From contig NZ_JAFCLG010000008.1 in assembly GCF_018129685.1 (NCBI RefSeq), positions 124,001 to 188,000 of the forward strand: a DNA stretch of 64,000 nt, read 5' to 3'. Below, piece by piece: positions 1-10,525 of the stretch. The DNA comes from Bradyrhizobium manausense (GTDB lineage: Bacteria > Pseudomonadota > Alphaproteobacteria > Rhizobiales > Xanthobacteraceae). A program made the translations under genes and the position numbers. Positions within the stretch are counted from its first letter, which is position 1, and each line of letters begins with the position of its first letter. The notes under the pieces were generated by a model. It was not told the DNA's origin. It saw only the letters and a program-made list of their open reading frames with translations, and searched no databases.

Positions 1-889
1 TTCGCCCGGACACATAAAGGAAATGGGCGAGATTGCTGGTGGAGGTCGCGACGTCGGGATGATCCGGGCCCAGCGCCTTCTCGCGAATGGCGAGCGCGCG
101 GCGATAGAGCGGTTCGGCGTCGGCATAACGCTGCTGGTGCTCGTAGAGACCGGCAAGATTGTTGAGTGAACGCGCGACGTCGGGATGATCGGCCCCCAAA
201 ACTTTCTCGCGGATTGCCAGCGAGCGCTTGATCGGGGCTTCGGCATCGCCGTCGCGGCCAATATCGCGATAGACCTGACCGAGATTGTTCAGGAGTGTCG
301 CGACGGCGGGGTGCTCGGGACCGCCGACTTTCTGGAAGATGGCAAGCGCACGCTGGAACAGCGGCTCGGCCTCGACAAAGTGCTCCTGCTTCACATAGAG
401 CGTGGCGAGATTGTTGAGAGACTGGCCGACGTCGGGGTGCTCGCGCGACAGCGCCTTCTCGCGGATGGCGAGCGCGCGCTTGAACAGCGGTTCGGCCTCG
501 GTGAAGCGGCCCTGCCGCTGATCGAGCGCGGCGAGATTGTTCAGTACCGGTGCGATCTCGACGCTGTCGAGGCCAGTGCCCTTCTCCATCAGCGCGATGG
601 CGTGCTTGTAGATTGGCTCGGCCAGATCGTCGTGGCCCTGGTCGGAATAGATCTGCGCGAGGTTGTTGAGCGCGGCGGCAAGATCGCGGTTGTTATTGGT
701 CTTCTCGAGCGACGTCACCATGGCCTGCGCCAGCGGCAGTGCCTTGGCATATTTCCCGGCGGTTCTGAGCGCATTGATGCGCGCGCTCTGCGCCGCAAGA
801 CCGCCCGTCTCGGCAAGGCCGGGGGTGGCAAGCGATGCGGTGATCGCAAGCGCCAGGCCTGCGACCAATGCCAAACGACGACGCGTCAT
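1..889 (-). CDS. Secreted tetratricopeptide-repeat protein, kinesin-light-chain type (3' end outside window)
   Basis: Reading from an ATG at 889 to the window edge there is one open frame. It begins with a signal peptide (MTRRR, a hydrophobic Leu/Ala core, then LATPGLAE) and continues into repeated units of about 42 residues containing NNLA, YADAEPLYKRALAIREK and HPDV-type motifs. That is the TPR_10/TPR_12 pattern of kinesin-light-chain-like proteins. Such solenoids bind partner proteins and have no catalytic role. The gene resembles the TPR gene at 13181-14143 and is probably its paralogue. The C-terminus is missing, so a further domain cannot be excluded. Partner and function are unknown. 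Confidence 0.85.
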   Translation of the reverse strand, partial: MTRRRLALVAGLALAITASLATPGLAETGGLAAQSARINALRTAGKYAKALPLAQAMVTSLEKTNNNRDLAAALNNLAQIYSDQGHDDLAEPIYKHAIALMEKGTGLDSVEIAPVLNNLAALDQRQGRFTEAEPLFKRALAIREKALSREHPDVGQSLNNLATLYVKQEHFVEAEPLFQRALAIFQKVGGPEHPAVATLLNNLGQVYRDIGRDGDAEAPIKRSLAIREKVLGADHPDVARSLNNLAGLYEHQQRYADAEPLYRRALAIREKALGPDHPDVATSTSNLAHFLYVSGR

Positions 890-951
890 GAACCCCTCGC
901 TGCCACTCCGGACCAAACACGATCTTGGGTCGCAGCGATGGGGCGCGGCGT

Positions 952-1713
952 TCAATGGGCCGCGGCTGGTCCAGGGCTCTCGCCAGTTTTTGCCCGCGCT
1001 TCGCCGACCAGGCGGACCAGAATCTTGCGGAGCGCCGTGCCGCTCGTGACCCGCTCCGGAAAATCCAGTCTCAGCGTGGCCTGACCGTCCTGCATATCGA
1101 GGCCCTCGGGGTCGCAGCCCGTGCAGCGCCAGTCGCCCTCTGCCGCACCCAGCAGCCTCGTTGCATAAAGGCTCATGGCCTCGCGGTGGTCGGCATTCAT
1201 GTGCTCGACGGCCCCCTCCTCCGCCGCCAGCAGGTCTTCGGCCCCGGCGAGGTCCGTGAGGAACTGCTCCGGCCTGAGATCGACGATCCGGCCAAAGCCG
1301 GCGACCAGATGGGTTCCCGTGGGACGGACCTGAAAGAACGAAAAATCCTTAAATGAGACAAAGGCTTCCGCCGAAGGATGGGCATTGAGATACCGCCGCT
1401 GGAGCAGATCCTTCTGATCGTTGGCCTCCTCGGCACGGCCGGACAGCATGATCCGGGCACCCTCCAGCGGATCACCGGCGGCGCGCTCGTCCAGCATCAG
1501 GGAGACCCTGTTGTCGGCGAGGATATTCCTGGTGTGAACGGCCAGGCGCGAGATCAGCAGGATCGGCGAGCCGTCGGGATGGCTCGCCAGATTGACCAGG
1601 GAACAATAGGGATCGCCGCTATCAGGCATGAGGGTTGCGAGCGCGCCCTGCCGCGACCGCCTGAGCAGCGATTTGGCGAGCTTTCCGGGGTCGAAATCAG
1701 AGGTCGGTTGCAT
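952..1713 (-). CDS. HugZ/pyridoxamine-oxidase-like FMN-binding protein with DUF2470 domain
   Basis: A protein of 253 residues when started at the ATG at 1713, which has a GAGAAAG-like stretch upstream; an in-frame TTG at 1740 would add nine residues. The N-terminal half is a split-barrel flavin domain of the pyridoxamine-5'-phosphate-oxidase superfamily (PYCSLVNLASHPDGSP, then LISRLAVHTRNI). The C-terminal part carries the DUF2470 signature AVEHMNADHREAM. This architecture is that of HugZ/HutZ haem-utilisation proteins, some of which degrade haem, but many relatives have unknown substrates. It stands alone with no haem-uptake genes nearby, so haem binding is family-based inference. Confidence 0.75.
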   Translation of the reverse strand: MQPTSDFDPGKLAKSLLRRSRQGALATLMPDSGDPYCSLVNLASHPDGSPILLISRLAVHTRNILADNRVSLMLDERAAGDPLEGARIMLSGRAEEANDQKDLLQRRYLNAHPSAEAFVSFKDFSFFQVRPTGTHLVAGFGRIVDLRPEQFLTDLAGAEDLLAAEEGAVEHMNADHREAMSLYATRLLGAAEGDWRCTGCDPEGLDMQDGQATLRLDFPERVTSGTALRKILVRLVGEARAKTGESPGPAAAH

Positions 1714-1953
1714 GGGCTTTCTCGGCTCGGGTGGTTGCAAGATAGGCCTTTTTTCGGGTAAACGAGGGCCCGGTTATGGGTCGGTATGCGGCGAATCCGC
1801 CGTGTTTCGTGGAACTTGGTCACACTTCAGCCCAGCTTGCATTGCTCGGTGACAAGGTTCGAACGCCAAATTCGGCACCCATGTATGCGGCGCATCACTG
1901 GATTGCTCGCCGTTTAAGCCACGACCCAAACGGAAAGCAGAAAGCAGAGGCTC

Positions 1954-2655
1954 ATGCCCACAATCGCTTTGGTCGACGACGACCGCAACATTCTCACTTC
2001 CGTCTCGATCGCGCTGGAAGCCGAAGGCTACCGCATCATGACTTACACCGACGGCGCCTCCGCGCTTGACGGTTTCCGCACCACCCAACCCGATCTCGCC
2101 ATCCTCGACATCAAGATGCCGCGCATGGACGGCATGGAGACGCTGCGTCGCCTCAGGCAGAAGTCCGACCTGCCGGTGATCTTCCTGACCTCCAAGGATG
2201 AAGAGATCGACGAGCTGTTCGGCCTCAAGATGGGCGCGGACGATTTCATCCGCAAACCGTTCTCGCAGCGCCTCCTGGTCGAACGCGTCAAGGCGGTGCT
2301 GCGCCGCTCGGCCCCAAAGGATCCGACCGTCGCACCGAAGGAGAACGACGCCAAGGCGCTCGACCGCGGCCTGCTGCGCATGGATCCGGAAAGGCATACC
2401 TGCACCTGGAAGAACGAGCCTGTGACGCTGACGGTCACCGAATTCCTGATCCTCCAGGCGCTGGCGACACGGCCCGGCGTGGTCAAGAGCCGCAACGCGC
2501 TGATGGACGCCGCCTATGACGACCAAGTCTATGTCGACGACCGCACCATCGACAGCCACATCAAGCGACTGCGCAAGAAGTTCAAGGTGGTCGACAACGA
2601 TTTCGAGATGATCGAGACGCTCTACGGCGTCGGCTACCGATTCAAGGAAGCCTGA
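1954..2655 (+). CDS. chvI: OmpR-family response regulator ChvI
   Basis: A protein of 233 residues. The receiver domain (about 1-120) has the acidic pocket LVDDD, phospho-acceptor Asp52 in ILDIKMPRMDG, and the conserved Thr/Lys (FLTSKD, IRKPF). The C-terminal winged helix (about 135-230) ends in the OmpR-type TLYGVGYRFKEA. AGAGG lies three bases before the ATG. It is followed after a repeat-bearing spacer by its kinase gene chvG. In Rhizobiales this pair (ChvGI, ExoS-ChvI, BvrSR) controls envelope, acid-stress and host-interaction genes. The assignment rests on sequence and on the hprK-EIIA-ptsH context, which is conserved in the order. Confidence 0.93.
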   Translation: MPTIALVDDDRNILTSVSIALEAEGYRIMTYTDGASALDGFRTTQPDLAILDIKMPRMDGMETLRRLRQKSDLPVIFLTSKDEEIDELFGLKMGADDFIRKPFSQRLLVERVKAVLRRSAPKDPTVAPKENDAKALDRGLLRMDPERHTCTWKNEPVTLTVTEFLILQALATRPGVVKSRNALMDAAYDDQVYVDDRTIDSHIKRLRKKFKVVDNDFEMIETLYGVGYRFKEA

Positions 2656-2689
2656 GGCGCGAGGCGCCACACCAGACGAGGGCTGCGCC

Positions 2690-2800
2690 GGTTCTGATTC
2701 CATCAGAACCGGGCATGCCCCGAAGCGTATTGGCGCTTCAGGTTATTGTTTGAGCGTGATCTTTCGGAAAACCGCTCCACACTTTTCCGGATCATGCTCT
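2690..2800. repeat. Composite palindromic repeat between chvI and chvG
   Basis: Two palindromic parts lie back to back. The first (2690-2710) is a perfect 9-bp stem, GGTTCTGAT / ATCAGAACC, around TCC. The second (2751-2800) starts TGAGCGTGATC, ends GATCATGCTC, and has CGGAAAA / TTTTCCGG inside, so it can fold on itself. Elements with this GAGCATGATC...TTTTCCGGATCATGCTC pattern are, from memory, abundant in Bradyrhizobium intergenic regions. It interrupts what is otherwise an operon and could form a transcript hairpin between regulator and kinase. Copy number cannot be judged from this window. Confidence 0.7.
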
Positions 2801-2847
2801 AGGATGCGGTGACCGTCGCACGAGCTGTCCTAACGCGGGCATGAGCA

Positions 2848-4638
2848 TTGCTTGACCGAACGCAGCCTGATTCGAGTTCGAACGCCGAGGAGATTTCATC
2901 CCACGGCGCCTCGGATCATGAGGACAAGCCGGTTGCGAAAGGCTGGGGTCCGCTGAACTGGCTCAAGCGCGCCGGGCAGTTTTTCTTCGCGCTGTCCTTC
3001 TCCAGCCTGACCCGCCGCATCGTCTCGCTCAACCTCGCGGGCCTCGTCGCGCTGGTGGCGAGCATCCTGTACCTGTCGCAGTTCCGCGCCGGCCTGATCG
3101 ATGCGCGCGCGCAGAGCCTCTTGGTACAGGCCGAGATCATCGCTGGCGCGATCGGCGCCTCCGCGACGGTGCAGACCAACGCCATCACCGTCGACCCCGA
3201 GCGGCTGCTCGACCTGAAACTGGGCGAGAGCTACGGCGGAATCGACGATTCGCTGGATTTTCCGATCAATCCGGAACGCGTCGCGCCGGTGTTGAGCACG
3301 CTGATCTCGCCAACCAAGACCCGCGCGCGGATTTTCGATCCCAACGGGAGCGTCCTGCTCGACAGCCGTGATCTCGATAGCGTGCGGGGCATTCCGCTGC
3401 CGCCGCTGTCGGAAAAGCCGGGCCTCGTCGAGCGCGCGATGGTCGCGGTGCGCACCTGGCTGAACCGCGGCGACTTGCCGCTCTATCGCGAGCTCGGGCG
3501 CGAGAACGGCAATGGTTACGTGGAAGTCGCCGACGCGCTGCAGGGCCAGAAGCGCTCGATGGTGCGGGTCAATTCGCACGGCGAGGTGATCGTCTCGGTT
3601 GCCGTTCCCGTGCAGCGCTCGCGCGCCATTCATGGCGCGCTGATGCTGTCGACCCAGGGCGACGAGATCGACCAGATGGTCACGGCCGAGCGTCTGGCGA
3701 TCCTCAAGGTCGGCGGCGTCGCCGCAGCCGTCATGATCATGCTGTCGCTGCTGCTCGCGAGCACGATTGCTGGCCCCGTACGCCGGCTCGCCGACAGCGC
3801 CGAGCGGGTCCGCCGCCGCATCAAGACCCGCGTCGAGATCCCCGACTTCACCCGCCGGCGCGACGAGATCGGTCACCTCTCCGGCGCACTGCGCGACATG
3901 ACCAACGCGCTCTACAAGCGGATCGAGGCGATCGAGATGTTCGCCGCCGACGTTGCCCATGAGCTGAAGAACCCGCTGACCTCGCTGCGCTCCGCGGTCG
4001 AGACGTTGCCGCTGGCGCGCAACGAGACCAGCCGCGCCCGCCTGCTCGAGGTGATCGAGCACGACGTCAAGCGCCTCGACCGGTTGATCTCCGATATCTC
4101 CGATGCGAGCCGGCTCGATGCCGAATTGCAGCGGCAGGATGCGGTCCCGGTCGATCTCAGGCGGCTGCTGGGCACGCTGGTCGGGGTCGCCAATGAAACA
4201 AAGCTCGGCCACGACGTCTCCGTCGAGGCGCGTTTCGAGGGCCGCGGCCCGACCGATACGTTCGCCGTCACCGGCCATGATTCACGGCTCGGGCAGGTGG
4301 TCTCCAACCTGCTCTCCAACGCGCAGTCGTTCTCGGAAGCCGGAGCCAAGGTGCGCCTGACCTGCCGTCGCGTGCGCAGCGAGATCGAGATCGTGGTCGA
4401 CGACGACGGCCCCGGCATCCGCGACGACGCGCTGGAGCGGATCTTCGAGCGCTTCTACACCGACCGGCCGCATCAGGGCTTTGGCCAGAACTCCGGCCTC
4501 GGCCTGTCGATCTCCAAGCAGATCGTCGATGCCCATGGTGGACGCATCTGGGCAGAAAACCGTGCTGGCCCAGCCGACGAAGACGGTGCACCGACCGTAG
4601 CCGGCGCCCGCTTCGTTGTGAGGCTGCCGGCGCTATGA
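2848..4638 (+). CDS. chvG: Membrane sensor histidine kinase ChvG
   Basis: A kinase of 596 residues. A cytoplasmic N-tail precedes TM1 (about 56-78), a periplasmic sensor region, TM2 (about 286-308), HAMP (RRLADSAERVRRRI), a HisKA domain with the phospho-acceptor His near residue 371 in DVAHELKNPLTSLR, and an HATPase domain with an N box (SNLLSNAQSF), DDDGPGI and SGLGLSISK. The start is a TTG at 2848. An in-frame stop lies just upstream, and an ATG at 2841 is in another frame and closes at once. It is the partner of ChvI and overlaps hprK by ATGA, so kinase and HPr kinase should be translationally coupled. Confidence 0.93.
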   Translation: MLDRTQPDSSSNAEEISSHGASDHEDKPVAKGWGPLNWLKRAGQFFFALSFSSLTRRIVSLNLAGLVALVASILYLSQFRAGLIDARAQSLLVQAEIIAGAIGASATVQTNAITVDPERLLDLKLGESYGGIDDSLDFPINPERVAPVLSTLISPTKTRARIFDPNGSVLLDSRDLDSVRGIPLPPLSEKPGLVERAMVAVRTWLNRGDLPLYRELGRENGNGYVEVADALQGQKRSMVRVNSHGEVIVSVAVPVQRSRAIHGALMLSTQGDEIDQMVTAERLAILKVGGVAAAVMIMLSLLLASTIAGPVRRLADSAERVRRRIKTRVEIPDFTRRRDEIGHLSGALRDMTNALYKRIEAIEMFAADVAHELKNPLTSLRSAVETLPLARNETSRARLLEVIEHDVKRLDRLISDISDASRLDAELQRQDAVPVDLRRLLGTLVGVANETKLGHDVSVEARFEGRGPTDTFAVTGHDSRLGQVVSNLLSNAQSFSEAGAKVRLTCRRVRSEIEIVVDDDGPGIRDDALERIFERFYTDRPHQGFGQNSGLGLSISKQIVDAHGGRIWAENRAGPADEDGAPTVAGARFVVRLPAL

Positions 4639-5114
4639 GCCAAGAATGCTTGAACGAAGACCCCTTGAACGAAGGCGGGCCGAGTATTCATGCCTCCGCG
4701 GTCAAGGTCGGGGCTCGGGCCGTGCTGATCCGCGGACCGTCCGGCGCCGGCAAATCCCGCCTTGCCTTCGATTTGATCATCGCGGGGCGCTCGGGGGTGG
4801 TCGAAAGCGCCATCCTGGTCGGCGATGACCGTGTCCATCTGGCGACAGTCGGCGACGAAATTGAGGTTCGTCCCGCGCCCCTCCTGGCCGGTCTGATCGA
4901 GATTCGGGGGCTGGGAATCCGACGCTGCGACTTCGTGGAGCATGCGACGGTTGGACTCGTGGTCGACCTGGACGCGGACGACGCCGAACGCCTGCCGCCG
5001 CCAGAATCGCTAAAAACCACGATTTTCGGTGTCGCAATACCGCGAATCCCGGTCAGCCGCGGCTATTCGCCCCTCCCCTTGGTTGTCGCGGCCCTGACCA
5101 CTACCAAGAGTTAA
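4635..5114 (+). CDS. hprK: Short HPr kinase/phosphorylase (HprK)
   Basis: A protein of 159 residues with Walker A GPSGAGKS (34-41), the LVGDDRV catalytic stretch and the HprK signature LIEIRGLGI. Firmicute HprK is about 310 residues with an extra N-terminal domain. The alphaproteobacterial form seen here is only the C-terminal P-loop kinase domain. It phosphorylates HPr on a serine, and the downstream HPr keeps that serine. It overlaps chvG by four bases (ATGA). The arrangement links the envelope-stress system to the phosphotransfer chain. The stop codon overlaps a GTTAACC-type sequence in the 206-bp gap that follows. Confidence 0.92.
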   Translation: MSQECLNEDPLNEGGPSIHASAVKVGARAVLIRGPSGAGKSRLAFDLIIAGRSGVVESAILVGDDRVHLATVGDEIEVRPAPLLAGLIEIRGLGIRRCDFVEHATVGLVVDLDADDAERLPPPESLKTTIFGVAIPRIPVSRGYSPLPLVVAALTTTKS

Positions 5115-5320
5115 CCTTCAGCTAACCCTTGAGGCGATTGTTTGAAGGGAAATGGTAACCATATCAGCCCCACACTCGCGACCGATTGACCGGCGCAGCT
5201 CCCCTTATCCATCCGTCTAGATTCCGGGAGATACGCAACATCCCCTCTTGCGCGGGGGCTCTGGATGGTCAAAGTGGCGCGTTCGTGCGGTGCACCAAAA
5301 GCGCCCGCGGGAGTTTTCCG

Positions 5321-5722
5321 ATGATTGGTCTAGTACTTGTGACCCACGGGCGCCTTGCCGACGAATTCAAGGCAGCGCTTGAGCATGTGATGGGCCCACA
5401 AAAGCAAATCGAAGCGATTACGATCGGCGCTGAAGATGATTCCGATCTGTGCCGAAGTGACATCATCGAAGCGGTTAACCGCGTCGATTCCGGCGATGGT
5501 GTTGCGATCCTCACCGACATGTTCGGCGGCACACCGTCGAACCTTGCGATCTCCTGCATGAGCCGGCCGAAGGTCGAAGTGCTCGCAGGCATCAACCTGC
5601 CCATGCTGGTCAAGCTCGCCAAGGTACGCGAAGAGCGTCCGCTGCCGGACGCGATCGCGATGGCGCAGGAAGCCGGCCGCAAATACGTCACCATTGCCAG
5701 CCGCGTGCTCGCAGGCAAATGA
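5321..5722 (+). CDS. PTS EIIA component, mannose family
   Basis: A protein of 133 residues from the ATG at 5321, which has GGGAG seven bases upstream; a longer in-frame start at 5186 lacks these signs. It begins MIGLVLVTHG, with the phosphorylatable His at residue 9, and contains the mannose-EIIA motif ILTDMFGGTPSN. No EIIB or EIIC sugar permease is present nearby. As in other alphaproteobacteria it probably serves a regulatory chain (EI-Ntr/HPr/EIIA) and not sugar import. It overlaps ptsH by ATGA. Confidence 0.92.
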   Translation: MIGLVLVTHGRLADEFKAALEHVMGPQKQIEAITIGAEDDSDLCRSDIIEAVNRVDSGDGVAILTDMFGGTPSNLAISCMSRPKVEVLAGINLPMLVKLAKVREERPLPDAIAMAQEAGRKYVTIASRVLAGK

Positions 5723-6036
5723 GCGACGACGCGCCACAAGCCGGGGCTGGCGTGCCAGCGGGCGCGATCTCCAAAGAGCTCCTGATCATCAACAAGCGTG
5801 GCCTGCACGCGCGCGCCTCGGCGAAATTCGTCCAGGCGGTCGAGCGCTTCAACGCGCAGGTGTGGGTGACGCGCGGCGGCGAGACCGTCGGCGGCACCTC
5901 GATCATGGGCCTGATGATGCTCGCCGCTGGTCCGGGCACGACGATCACGGTCGCGGCCGCCGGCACTGACGCCGAAGCTGCCCTCACTGCGATCACCGAG
6001 CTCGTTGAAAGCAAATTCAACGAGGAAGGCGTTTAG
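5719..6036 (+). CDS. ptsH: Phosphocarrier protein HPr
   Basis: A protein of 105 residues with the active-site motif NKRGLHARAS (His30) and the regulatory-serine region TSIMGLMML (Ser61). It is thus competent for both EI-dependent histidine phosphorylation and HprK-dependent serine phosphorylation. An extra 15-20 residue Ala/Gly-rich N-terminus precedes the usual HPr fold of about 85 residues. It is translationally coupled to the EIIA gene and is the last gene of the chvI-chvG-hprK-EIIA-ptsH block. Confidence 0.95.
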   Translation: MSDDAPQAGAGVPAGAISKELLIINKRGLHARASAKFVQAVERFNAQVWVTRGGETVGGTSIMGLMMLAAGPGTTITVAAAGTDAEAALTAITELVESKFNEEGV

Positions 6037-6045
6037 GCCCTCCGA

Positions 6046-7671
6046 TCATTTCGCCGGCGGCGCGATGTAGACGTTCCACGTCATCGCCGGGCCGGCCTTG
6101 CCGTGGGTGAAGCGGCGCGTCGTCATCACGACGCGCTCGGCGTTCGGGGCGATCTCCGACACCCATTTTTCGAACGCGGGCAGGCGGCCGTCGGTCGGAT
6201 CGAACACGCCGATGAATCCGTACGTCTTGACATCGTCGAGCGATGACAGGCCGGAGGACCACGCCTCGTTCGGGATGAACGCAACCGGATGATCGGGGCT
6301 GTAGAACACCATCGGCTGAATCGATTCCATGGTGCCGGCAACGATCGCCCAGCGCGAGGCGAAGCGCGAATGCCAGGACTGGGTCAGCTCGCGCGCGAGC
6401 TCCGAGCGCGCGCCATAGGTCGCGGTGTTGTCCGCATTCGCCGCCATCTCGCGCGCGGCGATCCACGGCGAAGCAACCAGCGTCGCGATGCTGAGCACGA
6501 GCCAGATCGCGGTGATGTTGAACAGCACGGCGCTCTGCAGGCGCAGCGTCGGGATCGCGACCAGGGCGAGCGGCACCAGGAAGAACAGCGAGATGCCCCA
6601 ATCGGTCTTCATGTAGATGCTGAAGGCGAGCGCGCCGATCGGCGGCCCGGCCGCCACGATGAGCTGGATGATCCAGACGTTCAGCGCCTGCGAAACGTCG
6701 ACGCCGGGATTGGCGCCGCGCGCCCAGGCCCGCGTGACGATGCGCGCGGGTGCGCGCAGCAGCAACCTCCACCACGGCGGCACCAGCGCCATCGCCAGCG
6801 CTGCAAGCGCCACCGGCAGCGCCAGCAGCGCAGCATTGTGCAGCACATAGCCGACCACCAGCTGATGCACGAGACCGGCATCCTCGATGCTGTAGGTATC
6901 GCCGGCATAGGTCAGCGGCACGAAATTCGAATTCGCCAGCCAGACGATGTGCGGGATCATTGCAACGATCATCGTCGCGATCGCGGCCCATGGGGCGGGC
7001 GACAGCAGGAACCTCGTCCGCTCCGGATGAATCAGCGCGGCAAGGCCGATGGCGCCGATCATGGTCAGCACCCAATATTTGGTCATCAGCGCCAGCGCGC
7101 CGGCAAGACCAAGCCAGATTCCGGATTGCCAGCTACGCCTCTCGAACGCGTCGAGATAGGCGAGCACGACGAGCGGCAAGGTGACGAGCTGGAGCAGGTC
7201 GGGGTTGTACTTGAACCCCTTGAAATTGAAGATCGGATAGAGCGCGACCATCACCACGACGAGGAACGCGCGGCGTGGATCCACCACGCGCATCGCCGCC
7301 AGCCAGCAGATCACCATGCCGACGCTGACGGTCGCCATCGCCAGCGCATAGGTCGCCCAGTCCGTCGCGGGGAAAACCCTGAACCACAGCCCGGCAATCC
7401 AGCCCGACAACGGCGGATGCTTGCCGTAACCCCAGAGGAATTTCTGACCCCAGCCCCAGGCTTCTGCGACGTCCATGTGAACGTCCTGCGCTGCCTTGAG
7501 ATTGATCAGGATGAGGGTCCAGATCACCGCGTGCAGGATGGCGAACTGGATCACCAGCCAGAGCCGGGCGGAGGGATCGGTCGCGTAGGCGACCAGCCAG
7601 GCCCGGAAACGGTCGAAGCTGACCCGGGTTTTTACGCGCGCGCGGCCGGCGGGGATCGAGGTCGTTGACAT
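6046..7671 (-). CDS. GT39/ArnT-like multi-pass glycosyltransferase
   Basis: A protein of 541 residues from the ATG at 7671; a longer frame to 7758 adds a non-conserved, Cys-containing N-tail. It is a polytopic membrane protein with the dolichyl-phosphate-mannosyltransferase/ArnT-like PMT_2 pattern. After TM1 there is an acidic loop (DVHMDVAEAWGWGQ) and then GYGKHPPLSGWI, the usual loop signature of the family. These enzymes move sugars from polyprenyl-phosphate donors onto lipid A, proteins or glycans outside the membrane. Acceptor and donor here are unknown. It converges with ptsH (9 bp apart) and diverges from lepA. Confidence 0.8.
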   Translation of the reverse strand: MSTTSIPAGRARVKTRVSFDRFRAWLVAYATDPSARLWLVIQFAILHAVIWTLILINLKAAQDVHMDVAEAWGWGQKFLWGYGKHPPLSGWIAGLWFRVFPATDWATYALAMATVSVGMVICWLAAMRVVDPRRAFLVVVMVALYPIFNFKGFKYNPDLLQLVTLPLVVLAYLDAFERRSWQSGIWLGLAGALALMTKYWVLTMIGAIGLAALIHPERTRFLLSPAPWAAIATMIVAMIPHIVWLANSNFVPLTYAGDTYSIEDAGLVHQLVVGYVLHNAALLALPVALAALAMALVPPWWRLLLRAPARIVTRAWARGANPGVDVSQALNVWIIQLIVAAGPPIGALAFSIYMKTDWGISLFFLVPLALVAIPTLRLQSAVLFNITAIWLVLSIATLVASPWIAAREMAANADNTATYGARSELARELTQSWHSRFASRWAIVAGTMESIQPMVFYSPDHPVAFIPNEAWSSGLSSLDDVKTYGFIGVFDPTDGRLPAFEKWVSEIAPNAERVVMTTRRFTHGKAGPAMTWNVYIAPPAK

Positions 7672-7784
7672 GACCGTTGCGTAGCGCGTTTTGGGCCGCC
7701 GTGGAATCAGCTTGGCGTGAAGAAAGGCCCTGAAATTACAGCAATATGGTTGCCGCACGGGGATGTGAGTGGTATCCCGCGCCC

Positions 7785-9596
<1,812 letters not shown>

Positions 9597-9670
9597 GGCT
9601 GGCGGGAGCCCGTCCCGAATGATCCCGGGCCGGGCGATCCGGTCTCGAAAACAACCCCATGCACAGTAGC

Positions 9671-9697
9671 CGGCGCCTTGCCGGCGCTGCGCTTTTT
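9671..9697 (+). terminator. Candidate intrinsic terminator of lepA
   Basis: A GC-rich hairpin (CGGCGCC at 9671-9677 pairing with GGCGCTG at 9683-9689, loop TTGCC, one G-U pair) is followed by CGC and five T's at 9693-9697, with a second T-run just beyond. It lies 75 bp after the lepA stop, in the gap between converging genes. Confidence 0.5.
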
Positions 9698-9794
9698 CGA
9701 TTTTTAAGAAATCTGCTTGCTCCGTCGGGCAAAACACCTGCATAATGACATCATGGCGGGAGTGGGCGACGTACCTGCCAACACCCACCCCACC

Positions 9795-10484
9795 TCACCC
9801 GATCGCAAAATCGGCCGCCGTCTCGGCATGAATGGCCGTGGTGTCGAACGTCTCGACTGACGTATCGCCCGGGCCGACCAGCATCGTGATCTCGGTGCAG
9901 CCGAGGATGATGCAGTCCGCGCCGCGGGCGACGAGCGCAGCCATCACGTCCTGATAGCGGCGGCGCGAGGGCGCAGCGACGACGCCAAGGCACAGTTCAT
10001 CGTAGATGATGCGGTTCACATCGGCGCGCTCATCGGCGGAAGGCACCAGGACATCGAGATCATGCGCGCGCAGGCGATCGACGTAGAAATCCTCCTCCAT
10101 CGTGAACTTCGTGCCGAGCAGCCCGACCCGCCGATATCCCTTGGCCCGGATCCGCTGCGCGGTCGCGTCGCCGATGTGGATGAAGGGGATGGTCAGCCTC
10201 GAAACGATGTCCGGTGCCAGCTTGTGCATCGTGTTGGTGCACAGCACGATCGCGCGCGCGCCGGCGCTTTCGAGCCGCTGCGCGGCCTCGGCAAGGCTTG
10301 CCGCCGCCTCGGCCCAGCGGCCGGCATATTGCATCTCCTTGATGTGCTGGAAGTCGTAGGAGTACATCAACAGCGGGGCCGAATGCAGCTTGCCCATGGA
10401 ATCGCGGACGCGCTCATTGATGAGCTTGTAATAGAGCGCGGTGCTCTCCCAGCTCATGCCGCCGATCAGGCCGATGGTTTGCAT
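9795..10484 (-). CDS. Aspartate/glutamate racemase family protein (RacX/YgeA type)
   Basis: A protein of 229 residues from MQTIGLIGGMSWEST at 10484, the standard N-terminus of the family; the frame extends upstream to 10586 without a better start. The two catalytic cysteines are present as VLCTNTMHK (Cys82) and ILGCTEITML (Cys196). Relatives racemise aspartate, glutamate or other amino acids without PLP. The exact substrate is not predictable. It ends at 9795 facing lepA. The preceding Sel1 gene on the same strand ends 41 bp before this start, so the two could be co-transcribed. Confidence 0.88.
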   Translation of the reverse strand: MQTIGLIGGMSWESTALYYKLINERVRDSMGKLHSAPLLMYSYDFQHIKEMQYAGRWAEAAASLAEAAQRLESAGARAIVLCTNTMHKLAPDIVSRLTIPFIHIGDATAQRIRAKGYRRVGLLGTKFTMEEDFYVDRLRAHDLDVLVPSADERADVNRIIYDELCLGVVAAPSRRRYQDVMAALVARGADCIILGCTEITMLVGPGDTSVETFDTTAIHAETAADFAIG

Positions 10485-10525
10485 CCTCTTGCCTTTCGCA
10501 AACTGGCTCACGCGCTTTAGGACAT

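Noticed and set aside
2896..4278. A 460-codon open frame on the minus strand
   Set aside because: It is the antisense of chvG and has no recognisable domain.
5111..5125. CtrA-like TTAA-N7-CTAA in the gap after hprK
   Set aside because: One half-site is imperfect, and it overlaps the hprK stop codon. Not convincing alone.
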